From: Siderastrea radians
Lineage: Eukaryota; Cnidaria; Anthozoa; Scleractinia; Rhizangiidae
Direction of reading: 5' to 3'
NCBI GenBank assembly: GCA_964017195.1
Contig: OZ024889.1
Coordinates: 60,907,858 to 60,971,857 of the forward strand
Length of the DNA stretch: 64,000 nucleotides
The notes beneath the pieces are model-generated. The model searched no databases and was not told where the DNA came from. It worked only from the letters and a program-made list of their open reading frames with translations. Made by a program: the position numbers and the translations under genes. Shown here in pieces: positions 12,055 through 23,528 of the stretch; position 1 is the first letter of the stretch, and the number at the start of each line of letters is the position of its first letter.

Positions 12055-12643
12055 AGCGGCTCGAATGTTGTGGGAACGTGCAGTTAGCAGCAGTTTGAAA
12101 AATGGCAAGTCATTTCGGTGAATATGGTTTGAGTTTATATTTCCCGACCATTTTCATGTTCATTTAGGTCTTGTAGAAAGTACTTGAAAATCACAGGGAC
12201 GTTTGAAACCATTTTCGTCAATAAATGAACGTCGATAAATGCCTATGAATGAGCTAATGTCAACAAATGTATAATGAAACACTCTTCCGAAATCATCGTT
12301 GAATTTTTACTGGTTACTCATTAATACGCACCAGAAACTCATAAGGACTTGAAGTCAACTCCTTATGAGTTTCTGTATGCACAATATAATTGACAGGTAA
12401 TAGAACTGCATGCTTGTCCAATTTGAAAAATTGTATCAAAAGCTTCCTCTGACTGCCAAATTGGACTCGGTCGAATTTGGCAGTCCTCAGAATTTTTCTC
12501 ATTTAATGAATTATTTCCAACTTGGACAGTTTCTCTTTTTTTATAATTTTTTTTTTGTTATTGCCAATCACAGAAGGAGGTTCACGAGTGTACGTGTCAA
12601 CAAACCATAAGCGCTTGTACTATGTATAAATTTGACCAAGATG
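12055..12643. repeat. Segmental duplication block (matches 59765-60250)
   Basis: Shares long stretches with the right-hand block, including GTGGGAACGTG and GCCAAATTGGACTCGGTCGA. A local duplication of CTCATAAGGACTTGAAGTCA-type words is present here only. Non-coding as far as I can see. Confidence 0.7.
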
Positions 12644-13469
12644 TTAAGGACGGTGCCTCCTTTTGTTACTGCGCATACGTTCTGCGCATCTCGGGATTTT
12701 CTGTTTTCGTAAGGTGGCTCATCTGGATTTTTCCGAGGCACACCATCCCAACTTTGAACGGCTAATACTTTACTGCCTAAGCTCGGTGGGGCAAGCTGCT
12801 TCACACATTTACCAGAGACTGAATGAACTTATCACAAAAGTAGGTTTGATTGACATCGGTGTTACCATAGCAACGAAACGAGGACGTCATGTTTTTTTTT
12901 GTATATCAGCAATTTTCTCGACATCTAGACCTAAACTTTTAAAACGACCTATTGTCTCTTATAGTCCAGGTGTAAATCTTCAAGACTGCAAAGTTTGAAA
13001 AAATCCTATGGAAGCGTTTTCGAAAAAAATTCAGGTTGAATTTTTTCCAGTAAAAAATTACAGATTTTCGTTATTTTCTATTGTTTCATCGGTACCAGTG
13101 TTATCCTAACAGATTGAAAAAATGTTTTCACCATATGTCATAGCTGTAGCATACAGCTACTTTTCCTGAAGGTTTTATCCGATTTGCTTCCCTAGATTTC
13201 AAATGATGTAATCAGAAGTAATGTCTCAAATATCCTGATTTTACACAGAGAAGCAACGTCTTTTTTACGGAAGCTTTTATTCAAAAACTAGTCGATGAAT
13301 TTTCTTTTAATTCTTGTGATCTCAATTCCAACATGTATTGAACTATCCCTGTAAATGTCACGCGCATTGAATAATTTTAAAAGCGCGAAATACAAATAAA
13401 AGTATAGGAGACTTTTGCACTCGTCTCCCAAATTTTCGTTTTCCACATCATTTGTTGAAAGCCGGTTTA

Positions 13470-13893
13470 CCGTATTTACTCGATTAAACGCCGCCCTCGA
13501 TTAAACGCCGCAGATGGAAGCAAAATTACCAATAAACGCCGCCCTCGAATGATTGCCCCACCCAATCAGAAGAATGCGGCGTTTGTTCGACGATTATAAG
13601 AAAAAAACTTACAAGAACAGTAAAACTCGGTAATCTACACATGAACGTTGTACATATCACAAGCCAGACGATTATGATTCTATCTCAGCAAAAAAGCGAG
13701 ACATTGGAACTCTAAACATGTTTCTGTTTTACATAGTATTTACGAATGATTTACCGTAATTATTATCAGTGATTTAAGAAATATGATTTTGAAATAAACG
13801 CAGCCCTCGAATAAACGCCGCCCTTGAATAAACGCCGCATCGGAAACGCTAAAAATTTAATAAACGCCGCGGCGTTTAATCGAGTAAATACGG
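13470..13893. mobile_element. TA-flanked MITE nested in the foldback element
   Basis: Termini CCGTATTTACTCGATTAAAC and the reverse complement, flanked by TA (13468-13469, 13894-13895). Subterminal AAACGCCGC words repeat several times at both ends. 424 bp, no coding capacity. Confidence 0.75.
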
Positions 13894-13921
13894 TATTTCA
13901 GGAGTTTCTCTTTTGTCTATG

Positions 13922-14152
13922 TTCTACATATTTGTGTGCTTTGGGACCAACAAGTTTGCCATGCCTGCTTGCTACGCTTCGCTGGTGCCGGAGGCATCGT
14001 GAAAATTCTGTTCGTAGTACAGTGGCAATTAACATAAGGCTTTCATTGTCATTGTATTAAAAACAGAATTTTTACGATCCCTCCGGCACCAGCGAAGCGT
14101 AGCAAGCAGGCATGGCAAACTTGTTGGTCCCAAAGCACACAAATATGTAGAA
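13922..14152. repeat. Central hairpin of the foldback element
   Basis: A nearly perfect inverted repeat of about 85 bp per arm (CTACATATTTGTGTGCTTTG on the left, its complement at the right) with a roughly 60-bp loop around 14010-14070. It forms the centre of symmetry of the surrounding element. Confidence 0.7.
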
Positions 14153-14569
14153 TACAGACAAAACAGAACCGATGAAACAATAGAAAATAACGTAAATCTG
14201 TAATTTTTTACTGGAAAAATTCAACCCGATGTTTTTCGACAACGCTCCCTTAGAATTTTTTCAAACTTTGCAGTCTTGAAGATCTACATCTAGACTATAA
14301 GCGACAATAGGTCGTTTTAAAAGTTTAGGTCCAGATGTCGAGAAAATTGCTGATATACAAAAATCATGACGTCATCGTCATCGGTAACACCGATGTCAAT
14401 CAAACCTACTTTTTTGACAAGTCCATTCAGTCTCTAGTAAATGTGTGAAGCAGCTTGCCCCACCGAGCTCAGACAGTTAAGTATTAGCTGTTCAAAGTTG
14501 GGATGGTGTGCCTCGGAAAAATCCAGATGAGCCACCTTAAGAAATTTGCCCTCTAATACAACATTTTTG

Positions 14570-14790
14570 CGCGGTTTATGACTATGTGGAAAAAGCAGGT
14601 CTTAGCAAGGGTTATTAGAATCCAAAAAGAAAACCGGGCGTAACCACGCATTTTTCACAGATAATTGAGGTTAAATTTGGAAAGAAATTGTCATACATTG
14701 TGTGGTTACCCACATTTTTCTTTTTGGATTCTTATAACCCTAGCGAAGATCTACTTTTTCCCTGTAGTCATAACCTTTGCAAAAATACAT
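14570..14790. repeat. Small inverted-repeat insertion in the right arm
   Basis: The right arm contains an extra palindromic segment not found in the left arm. AAGGGTTATTAGAATCCAAA and GGATTCTTATAACCCTAGC face each other, with TTGCGCGGTTTATGACTA and TAGTCATAACCTTTGCAAAA further out. This is a nested MITE. Confidence 0.55.
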
Positions 14791-14815
14791 CAGTATTAGG
14801 AGGCACCTTCCTTAA

Positions 14816-17177
14816 TGCTTTTGGTAAAGTGTTGCCTGAGTGGCTACTTACGACAACTTACAAACAAGGGAGAAGAGCAATTGGTAATTCACAAAAGTGG
14901 TCGCGGTCGCTTACGGGAACGGTCGCTTATAAGAGCTGTTAACTACAAGAAGGGAAGAGGTCAAGTGACAATTCAAACGGGGTTTCGCAGTGCTCAGGTC
15001 GTAGCTAGAACTGGTCGCTTACCAGAGTGGTCGCAAGGAGAGCTTCCACTGTACTAATCGTACAGGTGAGAGTTGTCCTAAGAAGGACTGACGTTTGAAC
15101 CACTTGATTTATTTGAGCAGAATTTAAATTCAGAGTCAAGCATTTCGGGATCATCTTTTAATCCATTAACTGACTTGACTGCTTCACAGAGAGTTAATAA
15201 GAATCCACGGTGGCAACAGCAACTCAAACGTCATTTAAAAAAGAAAATAACGATCCTTTAAACTACTTCATGATAGCTCCTTCCAGGAGGTGAATTTGTA
15301 AAGGCACCATTCAAGTTCATATAAGGCCCGGGGGGAGGTATTTGCGGGCCCTAAAGCGTATTGTTTACGAAAACAGTATGGACCACCGTAACAAAATAAA
15401 GGTATCGGTTCCTATAGTAAAGGATCTAACCAGCAAAAAATAAAGAACCAAATACGAGGAAAAAGCAATGCTGATGCGACAGTAGGGAACCTGGGTGTAT
15501 TTTCAAAAGGCACAGCCTTTCTTCTTCAGGGTTTAACAGAGAATGACTCTGGGCAAAAACGTTACAATATGATACTATAGAATATCAAAACAGCTTACCA
15601 TACAACGTTAAAACTGGCGTAAAAACTAAAAACGTTACGATTTCAAATTTGAAAATATATAACAAGCAGGATACGTGATAATATAATAACATAAGCTTAA
15701 GTGACAGGTATAACGTACGGCTTTAAACTCTCAATACGTTACAATTCGAATTGTGGGCTATTAGCCCACCGCCCAACATCCAACCTGGAGGGCCACGGGA
15801 TCACTCTTCATCTGCCGTCTCTACCCTTCCCGTCTCCACCCAAAGAAATTCGTTTCTTTTGGTGAGTAGCGGCCGGACCACCCCCTAAATGTTACATGAG
15901 AAATTGGGTTTTTGGTTAATTTTCAATAATTTTCTTTCTTTTCATCATTATTTCACCAGCCTTGGTAAGTTATTATGGGACCTTGTGCCAGACAATTTTA
16001 TCTGACTGATGAAGATGCCAAATGTTATACTCCAAAATAAAAATTTAAGTTTTAATTTTAAATTTTAATGTTTTTAAATTTTTTAATTTTTAAAAAATGT
16101 TATACTCCAAAATAAAATTTTAAAATTTTCCATTTTTTATTGTTAAAAAAGAAGACATCAAGAGGGAGTGAGTGTCTAAAACAATTTGTCAATGAGGCAA
16201 ATAATAAATGAGATATGACAGCTTGAATTTTGAAAATTTCACAGGCCTAAAGTGGGTTCCCCCTTGTGTAGTACGTCTGATTTTGAGTGCTGTTTTGTCA
16301 CGTCGGCGATACAATTTAAGTTGCAGATTGGATGTCTTAAGTGATAAAAGATAAATGAAAAAGAAGAACTCACCAAAAGATTTTCCTGCCCGAGCTAGAA
16401 CCAAAAAGGCAGTTTTTGACGTGATTAAGTTCACCCGATCAATTATTCCCTTGCTAAATAAACGTTATCCTTTTCGAGCCAAAAACTAAAAATCTAAAAC
16501 GACGCGAATTGCTGGACAGCAAGAACTACAGTTTACCAAATATTAGCTTGCGTTGAAAAAAAAGTAAAAAGAATCAAGGAGGTTGATTTTAGAAGAAAAG
16601 TATGCTTCGGCGAGGAGGGGGGGGGCACTCAAATTTCTTTAATTTGCCAAAACTCCAGATAAATTAGTCCTAGCGAGAACCGGTTTTCGGCGTTTTACTC
16701 CCTTGCCAAGTTATTTTAGAGGACATAACGTTTTATTTTAAATTTGAATTTTTATTTCACTTGTCTTCTGACGTCATCAGTTACGACGTCACAATTGGAC
16801 ACTGCCAAGTTTGGTAAAGAAATATGAAAAAGAAGCAAAATTAAGAATAAAAAGCAAACTGCGGTGACAAACATGACAAGACAAAGCATGTTGTAAAAAC
16901 ATTGATTTATGAACTTAACGTTTCGTATGCTTCAACATACATCTTCACAAGCGACTGTTGGGAAAATTACAAATAAATTTAAACGCAAAACAAAAGCAAA
17001 ATTAGTTTAAATGAAACATTTGGGGGTGGTTTAGCCCTTACCAGATTATATCATGCAAAAAATGCATAGAAACCTTGCTAAGCTAGAAAAGTTAAACCCG
17101 TCATTATCATAATTCGTATGCTTGGTGACAATAACTGCCGAATGCCAGTGATAAAAAAAACTTAGGCGACATCTTGG
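14816..17177. other. Gene-free region with duplicated segment and AT-rich tract
   Basis: 14925-15095 matches 60268-60375 plus 61372-61430. About 15300-15900 is unremarkable, with a GC-richer patch at 15760-15890 that may be a repeat. 16020-16150 is low-complexity A/T with a duplicated TGTTATACTCCAAAATAAAA. No convincing gene was seen on either strand. Confidence 0.5.
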
Positions 17178-18240
17178 TTAGGCGACATCTATTATAGGCA
17201 CGTACATACATCGCAGCTGACCATTAGCTGTCAGTAAATGGCTTCTTTCATCATCATCATCACCGCTGTAGTCTTCTATTGTACTGGCACCACTACATTC
17301 ATTATTTCCATTACCTGAACTGACATTGCCACGGCTTTCAACTTTGCAAATGAGACGGTGGAAAATAGCACCTACCAGAACGACCAGAGCACATGTATTG
17401 AAGATCATCACAACCCAACAAAAAAGCCGGCATTAGAGCTGTCTAAAACTGAGAATCGTAGAAGCATAAATGATATGGACAACACAACCAACACTGCTGG
17501 CTCCATGACATTCTCTGTTAGAATACCTTCTAAAACGTTCCTCTTGCGTTGCTCCTGTGCTGTCGGGGTAGAATGGGCCTCATACGGATGTAAACGTAAG
17601 TGAATAATCGCCGACAGCATAAGTACAAGCCAAACTGGAAACGTTTGTAGGGTAGAAGACGAGGGGATCATGGACAACACGATGACAAGAATCAGGCGGC
17701 GGAGAAGCATGAGGATTTCAAAGTATGGCTGATACTTTGGTTTGTAGGATAAATAGACTGAACCAAGCCATAAGTCAAGTTTCTTGGGATCTTCAGGACT
17801 CATAGAGCTTCTCCTTGGAAAGAAATATATCATAAAAGATATCACGATCAAGGGAAAGCCAATTCCAAGCGCTCTCAGTTTGCTGAAAGTGTGAGAGGTG
17901 CATTCTATCCAAGGTGAGTTTGGCATGTAAAGAACAACTTGATCACTGTGGCATGGGCGAAGAATGCGCTGTGTCTGCTTCACGATCGGAAAGTAGGTGA
18001 AGTTTAGACAGAAGAACGCGCTTTGGCGACATTTGAAATGAACATTTTCCATGCGTCTTTCGTTTGGACGAAACTTGTCGTAAATCCACATGACGACGAA
18101 GTAAAGGCCCACTGTTGCCAAACAAACTACTGGAAGGAGAAGCAGAAAAGCAAACTTTCCAGCTGGAGTGAACAGAGAAGGTAGATCGCAAGAAATGGAG
18201 GGAAAGTACAGGTTCCAGTAGCTCCTCAAGTAGTTTTGAG
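17178..18240 (-). pseudogene. 3' fragment of the LRR/multipass receptor (decayed copy)
   Basis: Homologous to the C-terminal half of the gene at 41335-44619, from SYWNLYFPSISCDLPSLFTP through the last membrane segments and acidic tail. Differences from that copy: an in-frame 24-bp deletion at about 17860 removes eight residues of a membrane helix (FSAVFYVT missing). A 1-base loss near 17420 shifts the frame in the last helix, so the reading frame ends at VGL and the tail (MMIFNTCALVVL... to 17178) lies in another frame. Homology stops at about 18245, so the LRR, the Cys-rich part and the first helices are absent. Non-functional as a receptor. Confidence 0.8.
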
Positions 18241-18852
18241 CTGCGACGACGTAATTTAGAATTACGTTGAGATGTCACTTCGTTAAAAAAAACGTGCTGT
18301 AACTGAGCCACGTTATGTTCAAAATATTTCGTCACGTTCTTCTTCGCAAAGGCGAGAACAGGTGGATAACCAAAGAATGAGGGACGGGAAAGAGGTTCAT
18401 ACTGTCGGGGAATCATGTTATCGCAGAAAGAAGGGTGCGGAGGAGACGTAGGGGGAAATGGCAGCAAACACGTCAGAGATATGATGAATCGCCAACTTCA
18501 AAAATTTACTCCACTTGGGCTAGTATCTTGAGTGAGCGTTATATATTTTGTATCCTGAGGGGGGGGGGGGGGGAGAAAAAAGGCGGGGTCTAATGCCCCT
18601 GGGGCTTTTCTTGTTTTCATTAAATGAGGTTTATTGCTTGAATCTTAGTTTGCTTTGACATACGATTCAGACTCAAGGAAAAGTTATCGTCCATCAGAGG
18701 AATGGCGTTAAATTTGCGGAGAAAACCAAATATCATACCAGTATCGATAGGCAGCCAGAGTAGATTTGGTTTTCAACAAATGCGCTGTCGATAGTTATGC
18801 GCTTTTGTTCGAAGTTGTTCTACCTTTTAATGTGTTTTCGCCTGTATAATTA
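18241..18852. other. Break-point region and poly-G tract
   Basis: 18245-18480 has a minus-strand frame (about 95 codons beginning MLPFPPTSPPHP) that runs into the receptor fragment out of frame; I do not recognise it. A run of about 15 G lies at 18558-18573. From about 18630 the sequence matches 34680 onward, the start of the cGLR-region duplication. Confidence 0.45.
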
Positions 18853-19156
18853 GGCCCGGTTCAAACGTCACATTTCACATGTGCCGAATTCAATTCGAGA
18901 ATTAAATGCATGTGAAATGCGACGTTTGAATCAATTAAATTCCACAGTTTCGAATTAAATACGACTTTCGCCGAATCTGCGACTGAAACAGTCGAAGATT
19001 CGACTTAGGTTCGACATTCGATTCAGACGTCGCATTGCACATGTGCCAAATATAATGCATAAATTATAGTGAATTATGATGATTCATTTATTACCCACAA
19101 TTCGCCAGGATTTCTGTGAATGCCATGCGCAGAAGAGTCAAAACAACACTCGAAAC

Positions 19157-20467
19157 ATGGCGGGAAAGGAAGGAATGTGTAATTCTTGCTTCTTGAAGAC
19201 AAAATGTACTTGTTTGACGTGCGGTAATTACTTTTGCATGAGGTGCTCGGTTTTCGCAAAGGAAGAGGACACTCCTGGGTGGAAAGAGGGAAAATCTGTG
19301 GCATATTGTGAGTCGTGCTTCAATGAAATGATGAAAAGACGCGAGTCAAGTCAAGACCGAGATGACGCTGTTGGCAAAGAAGATAGTTCCAACAAGCCAT
19401 ATTCGTCAACTGATAGCACTGAGACAGAACCAGAAAGGTATTTGTTAAGTCAATAACTCCATAGTCGATGGTTTGGAGTACGATTCAAGCAAAATAACTG
19501 TTGAACGAAGTAACAATTGTGTATAGCAGATTTCAACTTTGTTTATTTATTCTCAGAGTAAAAAGTGCTGATGATATCAATGAGCAGGATAGTGACGAGG
19601 AGGATGATGACCACGAAGATGATTTGGGTATACCGTTTTCAAAAAAGTCAAAATCAAAAAAAAAAAAACTTGTCGTTGACCTAAATGGAACGATGATGAT
19701 GTGGATGACATGGTTGATATAGTTGTGAACAGTGACTATTATAAAAGGAAACTGATATTTACAAACACCAAAAATCAACGTAATGGTGAAATTTATGCGA
19801 GAATACGAAAAGAAACGCTAGAAAGAGCAGCAAAGAGGAATTCACAATTTATGATGAGCATTAGCCAGATGAGAACTAAATTCAAAAAATGTGTTAGTGA
19901 CTGCAAAAGTGCAGCAATGACAATTAAAACAGCAACAGGCATAAAGTGATTTCAAGATAGTCAGGGATATGGGAAATGGTTTCCAACCCTATTTGCTGCT
20001 GTAAAAACAAGAGAATCATGTCAACCAGAACAAGCAATAGAACCATCACCATCACCATGTTCATCATTGTCTCAAGTAGACAAGGCCACTGATGATGATC
20101 TTGAGACCATTGGAAGCGCAGAGACTGAAATGTTTATTCCTATAAAAAGAGCAAGAAAAGAAAAAACAAATCCCCAATTGATGCAGCCTTAGTGGAAACC
20201 TTAGATCTTGTAAAGGAAGTGGTAAAAAATGATCCCACCAGAGACCTTATAAATGTTATGAGGGAATAGATGGACAAAGCTCGAGAACACGAGCTGAAAC
20301 TATTTCACCTTCTACAAAGCTCAAGGCCAAGCGCGAGCAATGCATTCGGTGCTTATGACCAACAACAACAAGGAACTAGTGGCATGTACCAGGGACAGAG
20401 TGGATTCAGTGGCAGTGAAGCACCTGGTAGTGGAATGTATCAATCATTGTACAATCAATGGTACTAA
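19157..20467 (+). pseudogene. Harbinger partner protein (Cys-rich plus Myb/MADF-like), broken
   Basis: Starts at ATG 19157 (AACATGGCG). Exon 1 (19157-19437) has a Cys-rich zinc module: CNSC, CTCLTC, CMRC and CESC pairs. Donor AG|GTAT joins acceptor ttctcag at 19557, leading to an acidic and Lys-rich stretch. Beyond 19680 the frame must shift to read WNDDDVDDMVDIV, a Myb/MADF-like DNA-binding segment ending KWFPTLFAAV. In-frame stops follow at about 19947, 20190 and 20268, with a Gln/Gly/Ser-rich tail at 20270-20467. In Harbinger elements the second protein carries the transposase to the nucleus and to DNA. Dead here through a frameshift and several nonsense codons. Confidence 0.7.
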
Positions 20468-20978
20468 TAGGACTTATAGGTGGACTACATAATTCATCTG
20501 AGTTCATGTTTTATACTCCTATATTAACAAAGGATTGCCAAAGTGATTGTTGTTGAAGTTACAGGTACTGTTGTTTCTTTTAGTAATGCGTGATGAAACA
20601 GCATGAAAGTTTCTAGTTTTCATGTTCAAGTTTTATTCATCAACATTACAAGTAAATTTTCATAAAACAAAATGTTCCTAGTTCATGTTCATAAAAGAAA
20701 AAAAAGGAAAGAAACAAAACAAACAGGTACACACAAGGTGTATTAAAATAGGTTATTGTCAGTAATTGTTTACAGCAATACAAAACAAACATGCTAAATT
20801 ATCAGATGGCAAGACTTCATCTCTGACAACTTGTCTCTCCTTATATACAACTTGAATGCTGACCACCTGACACCCTACTAATCATTGTTGATAACATGTA
20901 TGGATCAAAACTAACAGCCAATAAATTATTATTTCAATGTACTTCAGTAGAGCTGTTAAGTACAGTACATGTATTATA

Positions 20979-21228
20979 ATAGGCCATTTTACAGTTATGA
21001 GCTCAGTTCCCTGGCCTTTGAATAGAAGCGAGGCTGGAGGTGACCTTGTTTTGTTACAAACCTTCCTGCCTTTCATGTGCAAATCACGTCATTCGCATGC
21101 TAACAAGCCTGTGATAATAACCATTTACATATGAAAACCAAGAAGGTCTGTAACAAAACAAGGTCACCTCCAGCCTCGCTTCTATTCAAAGACCAGGACA
21201 CTGAGCAACCAACTGTAAAATGGCCTAT
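20979..21228. mobile_element. MITE nested in the Harbinger element
   Basis: Inverted repeat of about 95 bp per arm: ATAGGCCATTTTACAGTT on the left, AACTGTAAAATGGCCTAT on the right, with AAGCGAGGCTGGAGGTGACC mirrored inside. Sits between the convergent Harbinger genes. No coding capacity. Confidence 0.75.
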
Positions 21229-21688
21229 TTAGTGCTTGAACTCAAGCAATTCTGTTGATATTATTAGCTTTAAAAATGAAGGGAAAAAACAAATAAAATG
21301 CTCAAGCGTCAAGACAGTTTAGTACAGTAATCAGTAGGAATTTTTATGTTGACTTATCAAAGCTACAGCAGTTATTGCAGTGTATGTATATGTTGTTTCT
21401 TCTTGCAATTCCTATTTTCGTTTGTTTTTGTGTATGATAATTTATGATAAGGGAAATAACAATTGAACCAAGGATAAAATTGAATCACACCTTCCTTATA
21501 CAAAACTGCATCAAAATTATGCAAGAAGCATCTTAGACTGTAGGAACTTGCCATTTGTTGTTAATCATAAAACATGAACAGTAACAATTTGTTAGGGTTG
21601 CCTTGGTTGAAGTAGTTGCACTGTAAACTAACTGTCACTTGATTGAGAGCACTCAAACTTTTCCGGTCTCCTTTCCAACCCACAGTTT

Positions 21689-22790
21689 CTAGCAGAGAGC
21701 ATCTCTCACTTTCACTGCTTCACCAGAGTCTTTTGAACTTCTGCACTCTGTCATTTGCAGAAGCTTTCTAATTTCTTTGCGATCCCTCTTTTCCTGGGTG
21801 CTTGGATCCACTGTCAGGTCAAGCTTCCTTGAAATAGAATCACCTTGGTCTATACAAATGTTATGAAGGACCATGCATGCCATGGTGACTGTCCGTACAT
21901 GTTCCTTGTTGCTCTCACTTTTTCTAAGAAGCTTTCTCCACCTTCCCTTTAGCTGCCCATATGCCCCCTCTATCACCATGCGTACTCTGCTGAGACGGTA
22001 GTTGAAGTACCTCTGCTTTGGGCTCAAGGTGGCATTGGTGTGAGGTTTCATCAGCCACGTTTGTGGGGGAAATGCTGAGTCCCCAACTATAGGGGGGGGT
22101 ATGCTGACTTCACCAAGAGTTTTCCCCATAGTTGGCAACAATCTATTTTGAAAAGAGTCCCATAAGTTTGTGGACTTGAAAATAATGGCATCATGGGAAT
22201 TTCCCAGAAATCCACAACTACCCCCTACAAATCTGTACTTTGAGTCAACCATAGCCATCAACACGATAGAGTAGAAGTTTTTGAAGTTATGGTGCTCTTT
22301 ACATGCTTTTAATCCTCCTGGAGGGCATTTTATTGGGATATGGCACCCGTCAATTGCTGCCCAGCAACACGGGAACTGCCAGAGTTCTTCCATGTCGAGG
22401 ATTTTTTCCTTGAAAGCTTCTGTGGAATCAGGCATGTGTACTGAAACACAGTTGTTCCACAAGTGATTAACTAGCACTTGTGAAACCTCTTCAACGATAC
22501 AGCTTACTGTTGAAACCCCTCTTTCTTCCCACCATTTCTGCAATCGTATAACAATAGTCTCCTCTTCGCAGTCTATATAAGCATATGGCAAGGCTTTCGT
22601 CAGGTGAGATGGGGTCCTCTGTCAACGTTTGTCTAGCCAGTATAGGCTCAATACGGTCCAAAATGTACCGAAAAGTCGCCCGAGATATCCGAAAGGTCTT
22701 CTTAAATCGCACATCGGAGTAATTTTTCCATACATTCTCCCACCATCCAGTGTTTCTTACCAGTCTTCGACATGATCAGCGTCTGGGAAG
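21689..22790 (-). pseudogene. PIF/Harbinger transposase (HARBI1-like), frameshifted
   Basis: On the minus strand: an N-terminal WWENVWKNYSDVRFKKTFR segment, then RISRATFRYILDRIEP, then the DDE nuclease. Catalytic residues are visible as Asp in WAAIDGCHI, Asp in IVGDSAFPP and Glu in MVIEGAYGQLK, in DDE_Tnp_4 order, with the usual NFKNFYSIVLMAMVD and LHNICI blocks. A 1-base indel near 22525 splits the frame between AEMVG and RGVSTVSCIV. No convincing ATG remains at the 5' end; an ATG near 22772 is out of frame. The nuclease half is otherwise continuous for 300 codons. HARBI1 is the domesticated relative, but the TIRs, target duplication and partner gene here mark this as a transposon copy. Confidence 0.85.
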
Positions 22791-23159
22791 CTGTGTTATC
22801 ACCTTTCTTTGTGACAAAAGCATCAGCAAAAAGATTAAAAAAACGCACATTAGACGTCTTCGTCTAGCGATTAAGTAGCGACGGTTGATTGCATCATTAA
22901 CCTGCGTCTTCTGCTGTTATGAATCATTTGTTGATTAAAACAAACGGAGTTTTCGTCGACTTCACCAACCACGTTGTTGTCTGCCATATTGGATAACAAG
23001 GTGTCCGAGAGGAGACTGGAAATATTGACGGCGAACGGAGTTAAATTCGGCACTATTAAATTCGACGTCTGAATCAAATGCCGTATTTAATTATTTCAGT
23101 CGACTAAAATAGGAATTAAATTCGGCACATGTGAAATGCGACGTTTGAACCGGGCCTGA

Positions 23160-23528
23160 GACTACTCTGGCTACAAGAGGCGTTTCTCGCGTGCGTGATC
23201 ACGCATGTGATTTCCTATAAAGGCGTGTTTTCCTACGAAGACGTGTTTTTCTGGACTCTCTCGCGTTTTCCTATAAAAGGGGCGACTACTGCTCCACAAA
23301 AGCGCGAGCGAGAAATCTCTGGTACCCAATGTATTAGAAGGCACTTTTAGAGTGGGAGCATTTTTATTAGTGTTAAGCGGGTAAAATCGTTGCATTCTGA
23401 AGGGACTGACGCCGTTTTCAGTGGGTCTAAAGTGGACGACGCTCTCATCAAAGGACAAGACCAACCACGCAAATCATCCGAGACGAACGGACTGAACTAC
23501 TCCTAATGTGGACGATGGCCAAAAGGTA
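23160..23528. repeat. Duplicated block downstream of cGLR pseudogene
   Basis: Continues the match to 34912-35310 (TACAAGAGGCGTTTCT and later words). Contains repeated TTTCCTATAAA/TTTTCCTAC phrases. No gene. Confidence 0.6.

Larger units (their letters stand above)
12648..14811. mobile_element. TTAA-flanked foldback element with nested MITEs
   Basis: Flanked by TTAA at 12644-12647 and 14812-14815. The ends are GGACGGTGCCTCC and GGAGGCACCTTCC. Long imperfect arms (about 12648-13100 and 14170-14811) share words such as CACACCATCCCAACTTTGAA and its complement. The paralogous block at about 60250-60270 runs straight across this point, so it is an insertion. No transposase is visible; the frames present are arm sequence. 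It is probably mobilised by a TTAA-type (Kolobok or piggyBac) transposase encoded elsewhere. Confidence 0.75.
18853..23156. mobile_element. PIF/Harbinger DNA transposon, decayed
   Basis: A 4304-bp element with termini GGCCCGGTTCAAACGTCRCA on both sides (R marks a base differing between ends), flanked by TTA (18850-18852) and TGA (23157-23159), a TWA-type 3-bp duplication with one change. It encodes both usual Harbinger proteins in convergent orientation: a Zn/Myb-MADF-like protein and a DDE_Tnp_4 transposase. Both are broken. The paralogous block reads straight through this site at about 34902-34912, giving an empty target. Repeats of GAATT/TTCGA words extend the TIR region. Confidence 0.85.

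Noticed and set aside
21689..22790. Domesticated HARBI1 host gene
   Set aside because: It is frameshifted and bounded by Harbinger TIRs with a partner gene, so it is a transposon copy.
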